Assembly (NCBI GenBank): GCA_964526735.1
Contig: CAZGLO010000118.1
Coordinates: 1 to 8,382 of the forward strand
Source of the DNA: JAAUSY01 sp964526735
GTDB taxonomy: Bacteria > Chloroflexota > Chloroflexia > Chloroflexales > Chloroflexaceae
Direction: 5' to 3'
Length of the DNA stretch: 8,382 nt
Positions 1 to 7,000 of this stretch are shown here, in pieces (within the stretch, counting starts at the first letter, position 1; each line of letters opens with the position of its first letter). The position numbers and the translations under genes are program-made. Below the pieces are notes generated by a model. It was given only the letters and a program-made list of their open reading frames with translations, had not been told where the DNA came from and searched no databases.

Positions 1-40
1 CCCACCGCTGAAAGCGGGTGGGTTTCCCGCCCTGAAGGGT
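1..40. repeat. Bulged hairpin plus mini-hairpin, possible IS200/IS605-type end
   Basis: Bases 1-9 pair with 13-22 to give a nine-pair stem with one bulged G (16) and a GAA loop. Three T residues follow, then a mini-stem of CCC (30-32) and GGG (37-39) around TGAA. Imperfect subterminal hairpins followed by a short CCCGCCCTGAAGGG-like stretch are typical of ends of IS200/IS605 (TnpA/TnpB) elements. The assignment is from recollection of such ends, not a match to a named element. No transposase is visible because the window starts here. A rho-independent terminator of an upstream gene is the alternative, though the T-run is only three bases. Confidence 0.4.
35..39 (+). promoter_or_regulatory. 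Ribosome binding site of htrA, inside the hairpin region
   Basis: AAGGG at 35-39 lies nine bases before the ATG at 49 and is the only purine-rich Shine-Dalgarno candidate in front of that gene. It is also the 3' arm of the mini-hairpin at 30-39, so the translation signal sits within the structured element at the window edge. This supports the ATG at 49 as the start. Confidence 0.55.
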
Positions 41-48
41 AAACATCT

Positions 49-1287
49 ATGATTCACAACCGAGATACCCAACGTATATTGATTTGGTTGAGCATCGGGC
101 TGTTGATACCGTTGCTCTGCTTGGGAGGGGCGGCTGTCGGGTGGCTATTCACCAGCGCAGGCACGCTCAAACCCGTTGGTAATACAGAAAGCCCTTCCCC
201 ACAGGTTTCCTCCCAACAGCTCGACGCTAACCCGCCCGCGCAAATGCTCCCAACTGCCACACCGCTCTCTGTCCGCGAAAGCGCCAATGAGCTTGAAGCG
301 CAGATAGAGTCGGTCTACCAGCGGGTTGGCAGCGGGGTGGTGAATATCACAAACCGCTCTTTTGAGCTTGACTTCTTTATGCGGCCAACACCGCGGGAAG
401 GCACCGGATCTGGCTTTTTCTACGACAGCCAAGGCCATATCGTGACCAACTATCACGTCATACAGAATGCGGAAGAATTGCAGGTGACGCTTGCGGACGG
501 GCGGACTGTCCCCGCCACGCTCGTTGGCAGCGACCCGTCAAATGACCTTGCCGTGATACGGGCCGATCTTCCCGCCGAGGAGATTTCAGTCGTGCCGGTC
601 AACAGCGCGCCCAACCTACGTGTGGGGCAGTTTGTGGTGGCGATTGGCAACCCGTTTGGCCTTGAACGTACACTGACATTTGGCGTGGTGAGTTCGTTGG
701 GGCGGGTGATCGAAAGCCCCAATCAACGGTTTATCGGCGAGGTCATCCAAACAGATGCCGCCGTCAACCCGGGGAACTCTGGCGGCCCGCTCCTCAACCT
801 CGCTGGAGAGGTCGTTGGGGTGAACTCTGCCATCCTCAGCCCAAGCGGCGCATCGGCGGGTATTGGCTTTTCCATCCCCGCCAAGACGGTGCAGCGAGTA
901 GTGCCTGCCCTGATTCAGGATGGCCGCTACCCCCACCCCTCGCTTGGCGTGCAACTCTTTGAGCTGACACCCGACTGGATTGACTTGCTAGAGCGCGCGG
1001 GGATGGACATTCCCAAGCAGGAAGGGCTGTTGGTCGTTGAGACAAGCCGGTCTGCGGCGCGGGCGGGGTTGCGCACGGGCGACCGCCAAGCGCGTATCGG
1101 CAATTTGTTGGTACCCATTGGTGGTGATATCATTACGGCAGTCAATGGAACACCAACGCCTACCGTGCAAGACTTGATTGTCTACCTCGAAACGCAGACA
1201 CGGGTAGGGGAGACGGTCGATGTGACAGTGATACGTGATGGCGAAGAGGTGGTTGTTCCGGTAGAACTCGTCGAATTAGCCCAATAG
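49..1287 (+). CDS. Membrane-anchored HtrA/Deg family serine protease (S1C) with one PDZ domain
   Basis: A 412-residue trypsin-like protease predicted to act outside the cytoplasmic membrane in degradation of misfolded proteins. Residues about 10-34 form one hydrophobic segment after a short charged start, a signal anchor, followed by a Ser/Pro/Gln-rich linker to about residue 75. The protease domain shows the full triad: His136 in TNYHVI, Asp166 in SNDLAV and Ser244 in GNSGGP, with the usual AIGNPFGL and QTDAAVNPGNSGG contexts. A single PDZ domain spans about 297-410, with the small insertion before GGDIITAVNG that is common in Deg proteins. Length and order fit HtrA/DegS/DegQ-like proteins with one PDZ. 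It is followed after nine bases by a universal stress protein gene, probably in the same transcript. No promoter is visible in the 48 bases upstream. The family call is secure, but the choice among degP, degQ, degS or htrA symbols is not. Confidence 0.95.
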   Translation: MIHNRDTQRILIWLSIGLLIPLLCLGGAAVGWLFTSAGTLKPVGNTESPSPQVSSQQLDANPPAQMLPTATPLSVRESANELEAQIESVYQRVGSGVVNITNRSFELDFFMRPTPREGTGSGFFYDSQGHIVTNYHVIQNAEELQVTLADGRTVPATLVGSDPSNDLAVIRADLPAEEISVVPVNSAPNLRVGQFVVAIGNPFGLERTLTFGVVSSLGRVIESPNQRFIGEVIQTDAAVNPGNSGGPLLNLAGEVVGVNSAILSPSGASAGIGFSIPAKTVQRVVPALIQDGRYPHPSLGVQLFELTPDWIDLLERAGMDIPKQEGLLVVETSRSAARAGLRTGDRQARIGNLLVPIGGDIITAVNGTPTPTVQDLIVYLETQTRVGETVDVTVIRDGEEVVVPVELVELAQ

Positions 1288-1290
1288 GAG
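1286..1290 (+). promoter_or_regulatory. Ribosome binding site of the UspA-like gene, overlapping the htrA stop
   Basis: AGGAG at 1286-1290 shares two bases with the htrA TAG stop (1285-1287) and stands six bases before the ATG at 1297. This arrangement suggests translational coupling of the two genes. Confidence 0.75.
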
Positions 1291-1296
1291 TGCTCA

Positions 1297-1713
1297 ATGT
1301 TCAAGCGAATCTTGTTAGCGACTGATGGTTCACCCTCAATTGAGCGGGGGGTCTTATATGCTGGCCACCTAAGCCGCGTCGAAGAGGCAGAGGTGATTGT
1401 ATTGCACGTTTACGAGCCGCCTGACCGCTATCAGAGTTTTGAGGGGTATGACGAACTCGTTGAGCAATATCGCGCCGTTGCTCAGAACGTGGTTGATGAG
1501 GTGGTCGAGCAGTTGCGCGAGGATGGCGTGCAGGCACAGGCAGAGATTTGTGTTGGCTCACCCGCCGAAACCATCATCAATATGGCCAATGAGCGGGGCA
1601 TCGATATGATTGTTATGGGGACGCGCGGCAGCAATAGTCTCAAGGAGATCCTTGGCAGTGTGAGTATGCAAGTCTTGCGTCATGCCCGCTGCCCCGTCCT
1701 GCAAATCCCCTAA
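1297..1713 (+). CDS. Universal stress protein, UspA family
   Basis: A single-domain cytoplasmic Usp of 138 residues, the normal length of the family, which generally dimerises and often binds ATP. The start FKRILLATDGS gives the first beta strand and the nucleotide-contacting Asp. The C-terminal part has the phosphate loop GTRG (108-111) and GS (120-121), followed by VSMQVLRHARCPVLQIP, the classical last strand. The ATP-binding pattern of the MJ0577 class is G-x2-G-x9-G-S/T. Here only eight residues separate the second and third glycines, so the loop is one residue shorter than canonical and ATP binding cannot be assumed. The gene follows the HtrA-type protease by nine bases with its Shine-Dalgarno overlapping that stop, so both probably respond to the same stress signal. 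No clear terminator is seen after the stop. Confidence 0.93.
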   Translation: MFKRILLATDGSPSIERGVLYAGHLSRVEEAEVIVLHVYEPPDRYQSFEGYDELVEQYRAVAQNVVDEVVEQLREDGVQAQAEICVGSPAETIINMANERGIDMIVMGTRGSNSLKEILGSVSMQVLRHARCPVLQIP

Positions 1714-1848
1714 GCCTGCCCATAGAGCAGATGTGAGAGCCGACCGGACGCACGATATGCACAAACGCACAAGATCTGAATAGAGAATGATCTCATGCCT
1801 CTTCACAAAGATGACAAGGATAGGGCAGATCGAACGGAAACGCCCGAT

Positions 1849-3231
1849 ATGACGGATACTATTGTGGCGGTGGCCACTCCGCCGGGCGAAGGCGGGATAG
1901 GTATTGTGCGGCTGAGCGGGCCGGAGGCGGTGGCCATCACAGAGATGATTTTTCGCCCCGCCCGCTCCGGCCCCTTGCGCTCGCACCGCGTCCGCTATGG
2001 ACATATTGTGCACCCCACAACCGGCGACGTGGTTGATGAGGTGCTCGTAACACTGATGCGCGCCCCTCACAGCTTCACCCGCGAAGATGTGGTTGAGATA
2101 TCGTGCCACGGCGGGCCACTCCCCCTCCAACGCACGATACAGCTTGCGCTTGACCACGATGCCCGCCTTGCCAACCCGGGCGAGTTTACCCTGCGGGCCT
2201 TCCTCAATGGCCGGATCGACCTCTCGCAGGCCGAAGCCACATTAGACATTATCCGCGCCCAAACCACGACCAGCTTAGCATTGGCGCAATCGCAATTGCA
2301 GGGGTGGCTATCCAACGAGGTAAAGCAGGTACGACAGCAGTTGCTTGAAGCGCTTGCCTATATCACCGTGGTGGTCGATTTCCCAGATGACGAAGTTGAG
2401 CCACAAGATATCACCCCGCTCCTGCGCTCTAGCCTTGAAACGGTTGAGCATCTGGTGGACACGGCTGATCAAGGGCTTATCTACCGGCAAGGAGCGCGGG
2501 CGGTGTTGGTAGGGCGGCCAAACGTCGGCAAATCAAGCCTACTCAACGTGCTCTTGCGCACCAACCGCGCCATTGTGTCCTCCATTCCCGGCACCACGCG
2601 AGATACGCTTGAGGAGATGGCCAACCTAGATGGCGTGCCGGTCATCCTAATCGACACAGCCGGCATCAATGAGCGGAGCAGCGACCCGCTTGAGCGGTTG
2701 GGGGTGGAGCGGAGCCGTGCAGCCCTCTCTATGGCCGATATCGCTATCTTCGTGACCGACCGTCATGAGCCATTTACGCCGGATGATATCCAGATCGCCG
2801 AATTGACCATGGATAAGCCGACGATTTTGGTGCGCAACAAGGCCGATCTCTCCTCCTCGAACAAAAAACCACCACCATTCCCCCTTGACCACCCGCATAT
2901 GGCTGGCGATGTGACGACCTCATTGGTGACCTACCGCGGCATTGAGACGCTCGTCAAGCAGATGCGAGAAGTGTTAGTTGGCAAGAGTAGGGTCGTGGCG
3001 GGGGGGGCGCATCTGGTGACCAACCCCCGGCACCGCGACGCTCTCAGGCGGGCGCTCGAAAGCCTTCGCGGTGCGATGGAAGGCATGAGCGACGGTGAAC
3101 AGCAGGTTCCCCTTGATATACTGACGGGAGATCTTCACGCAGCGCTGCATGCCCTTGGGGAGATTACGGGGGAGACAGTCACGGAAGACTTGCTTGATAC
3201 CATTTTCAGTCGGTTTTGCATAGGGAAGTGA
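1849..3231 (+). CDS. mnmE: tRNA uridine-5-carboxymethylaminomethyl(34) modification GTPase MnmE
   Basis: MnmE works with MnmG to build the cmnm5 modification on the wobble uridine (U34) of certain tRNAs. The protein from the ATG at 1849 has 460 residues, close to the usual 450-460. It opens with MTDTIVAVATPPGEGGIGIV, the typical folate-binding N-terminal domain. The G domain, inserted in a helical domain, shows GRPNVGKS (222-229), PGTTRD (247-252), DTAG (269-272) and NKAD (330-333). The C-terminus is FCIGK, carrying the conserved C-x-G-K cysteine. The frame is open from an ATG at 1795, which would add 18 charged residues with no family counterpart. The start at 1849, with GGA ten bases upstream, fits better. 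The position usually holding the G5 Ser-Ala reads TTS-L-V and is atypical. mnmG is not in the window. The 3' end overlaps the convergent hydrolase gene by 26 bases. Confidence 0.96.
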   Translation: MTDTIVAVATPPGEGGIGIVRLSGPEAVAITEMIFRPARSGPLRSHRVRYGHIVHPTTGDVVDEVLVTLMRAPHSFTREDVVEISCHGGPLPLQRTIQLALDHDARLANPGEFTLRAFLNGRIDLSQAEATLDIIRAQTTTSLALAQSQLQGWLSNEVKQVRQQLLEALAYITVVVDFPDDEVEPQDITPLLRSSLETVEHLVDTADQGLIYRQGARAVLVGRPNVGKSSLLNVLLRTNRAIVSSIPGTTRDTLEEMANLDGVPVILIDTAGINERSSDPLERLGVERSRAALSMADIAIFVTDRHEPFTPDDIQIAELTMDKPTILVRNKADLSSSNKKPPPFPLDHPHMAGDVTTSLVTYRGIETLVKQMREVLVGKSRVVAGGAHLVTNPRHRDALRRALESLRGAMEGMSDGEQQVPLDILTGDLHAALHALGEITGETVTEDLLDTIFSRFCIGK

Positions 3232-3994
3232 GAAACTCATCCAACGCATGCCCAACCTCGTCCGGCTTTTCTATCAGCGCCATATGGCCTGTCCCGTCGA
3301 TGGGGACATAGGTACTGCGTGGCAGATTGGCCGCAAGCTGCTCGCTGAAGGCGGGCGGGGTGGCGTGGTCTTCCGTCCCGCACATCACGAGGGCGGGGCA
3401 TGTCACCTGCCCTGCCTGCCCGCGCACATCATATGACGAACAGACCAGCATATCGCCGTAGAGCGTGTGAATGTCGTTTTGCAGGAATGCTGCTTCCCCC
3501 GATGCCCGTAAGAGAGGCGGGGTTTTGGGTGTGTAGGAGTGCTCTACCACCACCTTAACCGCCGCAGGAAGGTCATTCTGCTCCAGATAGTGGATGATGG
3601 CAGGGTGTACCGGCAACCGCTCCCCGCACCCAATCAGAGCTAAGGCCTCAACGCGCTCCGGTTGGGTGATCGCCGTCCAGATGGCAATCGCCCCGCCCAT
3701 TGAGTGACCCACAAATACCGCCCGCTCAATTTCAAGCGCATCAAGCAGCGCAATGACGATATTGCTATAATCGCCTACACAGCAGCGCCCCGGGCCGGGG
3801 GAACGGCCATGGCCCGGCAAATCAACCGAGACCACGTGATACGATGGGCTAAGGGTACGCGCAAGATACCCCCAATGTTGATGGCTTCCTCCCGCCCCGT
3901 GAATGCAGATGAGCGTGGGGCATGTTTTCAGATAAGTTTGCTCTCTCCGCTGCGCGACAAACAGTTTTCCTCTAGTTGTTTCAATGATTGGCAT
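3206..3994 (-). CDS. Alpha/beta hydrolase fold protein, substrate unknown
   Basis: A 262-residue soluble alpha/beta hydrolase. It shows the oxyanion-hole segment HGAGG (32-36), the strand and turn VDLPGHGRS (57-65), the nucleophile elbow GHSMG with Ser98 (96-100), the acid Asp209 in CGTEDH and the base His237 in DGTGHM, so the catalytic triad is complete. A short helical cap fills about 125-190. These features are shared by esterases, lipases, C-C bond hydrolases and haloperoxidase-like proteins, and nothing in the sequence selects a substrate. No signal peptide is evident. The ATG at 3994 is the only reasonable start. A GAGAGAGG purine run lies upstream but with a long spacing of about 13 bases. 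The gene is 51 bases downstream of the large glycoside-hydrolase-like gene on the same strand and may be co-transcribed. A TACAAT box and paired repeats in the gap suggest it may also have its own promoter. Its 3' end overlaps mnmE. Confidence 0.9.
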   Translation of the reverse strand: MPIIETTRGKLFVAQRREQTYLKTCPTLICIHGAGGSHQHWGYLARTLSPSYHVVSVDLPGHGRSPGPGRCCVGDYSNIVIALLDALEIERAVFVGHSMGGAIAIWTAITQPERVEALALIGCGERLPVHPAIIHYLEQNDLPAAVKVVVEHSYTPKTPPLLRASGEAAFLQNDIHTLYGDMLVCSSYDVRGQAGQVTCPALVMCGTEDHATPPAFSEQLAANLPRSTYVPIDGTGHMALIEKPDEVGHALDEFLTSLCKTD

Positions 3995-4014
3995 TGTGAT
4001 GATACATCCTCTCT

Positions 4015-4041
4015 CAGAACGTTCCAGACAGAACGTTTCAG
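4015..4041 (-). repeat. Paired 13-base direct repeat, candidate operator
   Basis: CAGAACGTTCCAG at 4015-4027 and CAGAACGTTTCAG at 4029-4041 differ at one base and start 14 bases apart. Each copy contains the palindrome AACGTT, extended to GAACGTTC in the first. They lie between the end of the large gene and the start of the hydrolase gene, immediately downstream of a -10-like TACAAT on the - strand, where a repressor could block initiation. Regulatory function is inferred from placement only. Confidence 0.5.
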
Positions 4042-4045
4042 GTGT

Positions 4046-7000
4046 TTATTGTATCACCAACGGGAGAGTTACGTAGAACACTCGTTGATGTGGGGCATCG
4101 GGTAGCGCGGCTTGGATAGGTGGCTTGCTTGCCAGCGGGATTATCGGCCACCCACGCCGGATTTTATCGGGATCAGGGTCGGGATCGGGATCGGGATCGG
4201 GGTCATACACATCGGCGGGGGGAAGGGCGGGGGGAAGATTGTTGGCAGTCGTCTCACTCCTTTGGGTGATATTCGTCGCAATGCGGTAGCTAGCGGGGTC
4301 GTAGCGGTAGAAATCCATGTAGAAGTCCATAAAGCCGTGCACCTCGACTTGGTAGAGCGTATCGGCGGGCGCGGTGATCATAACTTCATCCGTCCCCCGG
4401 AACAAATCACTCACCATCAGCGGCATATCAGCGCCCATCTGCCAAACGTAGATATCAGGATCGCCCTGCAATGGCTCAACCTGCGTAGAGAACTGGTCGC
4501 CGCGGCGCAGCTCATAGCGGTAAATGCGCCCATCTCCCTGATCCACCGAGTCCCGCATTGCAAAGGAGTTGATGAATGTCTGTGCGGGTTGGGGAGAGAT
4601 GACTCCTTCTCGATTTGCCGCCCACATCTGTATATACTTCACACCGGGTGAGGGTGTCAGCCGCCAGGTGTATGAGGGTACGGCGGTGGAGTGGGGGAAC
4701 CACCCCGATTGTTGAAGCGGTATCCACGCATTAGCCCCCCTATCAAAGCCATATTCGGCAATAAACAAAGAAATATCACCACCGTATGTCAAGGGGTTTG
4801 TTATGTCACTTTCAATGGTGACAGTCTGCTGCGTGGTGTGGAGCGCTCCCCCATCAACAATAAACCGCTCAATGCGGGGCGCGGTGTCAATCGTGTCGTC
4901 GGTGGGCCGATCACGTTGACCACGCTTTGACGACGGGTGAACGACAACCCTACGGCGGATGGTGTTGTTGTCAGTATTCGTCTCTGTGATGGCTTCTGTG
5001 GTGTGGATAACCCCGTAGATGGTGATATGCCCCATGGTTTTTGGCGTCCAGGTGATGGGCGTGGTCACGGCGGTGTCGTAGGGGGCTAGAGAAGCGATAT
5101 CCGCGATGCCAATAGGTTCTGTGGTATCTGGGTCGCCATCGTAGAAATGCACTTTGACACGCTCCGACCCACTCAACACCCTCGTCCCGCCGTAGCGGCT
5201 GACGGCCAGTGAAAGGCGAACAGGAGCATAGGTTTCCACCCGCGGCGGGTCAATCCACAGGTTGTCGCGCCTGCTGACGATATCGTGGTCGGTCGGGGCG
5301 TAGAGCGTATACGGTTCATTGTCTGCAAGGCCCACTGATGCGCCATTGGGGCTGGTGATAGTCACCGTGTGCTCGCCGGGGAGCAGGGTGAATGGCGGGA
5401 TGTATCCCTGCAGATGAGTAGCATCAATGCGGGTGGTACTAATCGCCGTAGAGCCGATAACAATGGTACTCCCCGCCTCAAAGCTCGTGCCGTAGATAGA
5501 GAACGTATTTGCTGTGTCAAAGCGGCCATAGGCAGGGCGGATAAAAGTAGGCTTTGGCTCATTGGGACGGGAAATAGTAATACCCTGCGGCAGGGTGTGG
5601 TATTGACCATCGGGGTTGGCGATGCGGATGGGGTAACGACCGGCTGGTATCTCCTCCGGCACCGCCACGCTAACACGCTCCGCAACGCCCTCAAAGTCTT
5701 CAACGCCCTCAACCTCTTCAAAGACCGTCTCAAGCGGCCCAACCTCGCCAATAACCGCTGTCATGCCGCGGCGGAAGTTGGTGCCTTCCAGCGTGATATA
5801 TTCCACTCCAGAGCCACGCACAACATCAGCCGGAGTGGCGGCTTTGAGCGTTGGGGGCGGGAAGCCGTAAACGACGTAGAGAGGTGAGGCCGTGAGCGGG
5901 TATGAGCCATCCTGCAGCGGAGGAACATTGCCTCCGTCGCGGCGGTAGATCCCTTGAAGGTGGTTGGCGGTTTGGGGGATGGTAAGGCGGTGCTGGGCTG
6001 ATTGGCCTGACGGATCTGACAGACCTGAACGCCCCCACACCACGTCCAGCAGCGATACGGGGCTTGCAAAGCGGTAACTCTCTACCCCGTCGCCATAGTC
6101 GGTGATAGCGTGTGCTTGGCGGTCGGTATGCGATGTGTGTGCGATAAACCGGCGGTAGGCAGTATAAGCGGGGCGGGGGCGGTTTTTCGAGTCGAGCAAG
6201 CCCGCCGAAAGCCATCCCGACTCGTGCAGCGTATACCAGATGTAGGACTTCACATCAACGGCCATCGCCCGCGTCAATTGCCGGACGAGGTGGTCGGCCT
6301 GCTCCTCAAAGAAGTCGTCGTCGTGCGGCGGGTCGGCGACAAGGGCGGTCTCATTGAGGAAGAGCGGCTTGTCAATGCCATAGCGGGCCATTCTATCGCG
6401 GAGAAAGGCCACTTTGCCGACGGTGGTGCCGCCCCATGCCGCCCACCGCTCATCAAGCTCATCGCTATCGACATTACGGCCATCATACCACGGGTAGACG
6501 TGGAAGGCGACGATATCGAACTGATCGCCCGCGCCCGCCTCTAGGATGCCCTCAAAGAAGCGTTCGGGAGTGCCGCGAGTGGGGTCTGTCGTTTCCGCCC
6601 TATCAAGCGCCAACCCGCCTATCAACACCTTGGCATCGGGGTCGGCGGCCTTGATGGCAGGGGTGACGCGGTTGAGCATTGCGCCATAATGCCGCCCGCC
6701 GTAGTAGGGGTCTTCAATCGCCCCCCAACAGCCAAAAAACTTCTGCAGCTCCTCATTCAGCAGGATGGGATCAACATCCACCTCATTGCCAAGCTCCCAA
6801 TAGCGGACGTGATAGGGCGGCTGGTGATAGCGCGCCACCAATTCACGCAAAAACGCCGCAAAATCAGCAAAATGGTCTTCTGCGACGGGGCCGCACCGCG
6901 CATGCTTGAATGTCTGGGTGACGGGGTCGTAATAGGGTTCAGTGGCCCAATCAGGATGATCATCAACCACCACAATAGGCGTCAAATGAAGCTCGTTGGC

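Noticed and set aside
1795..1848. N-terminal extension of MnmE from the upstream ATG
   Set aside because: The 18 charged residues have no family counterpart, and the ATG at 1849 gives the canonical MnmE N-terminus and length.
1558..2157. A 199-codon - strand open frame
   Set aside because: It spans the end of the Usp gene, the gap and the start of mnmE in antisense, with no recognisable domain. The + strand genes are unambiguous.
3704..4105. A + strand open frame through the hydrolase start and the intergenic gap
   Set aside because: It is antisense to the GHSMG region of a clear alpha/beta hydrolase, and its product is low in recognisable structure.
4112..4651. A 179-codon + strand open frame with Gly-Ile repeats
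   Set aside because: It lies fully opposite the C-terminal coding region of the large gene, and its repeat is the antisense of the Asp-Pro hexamers.
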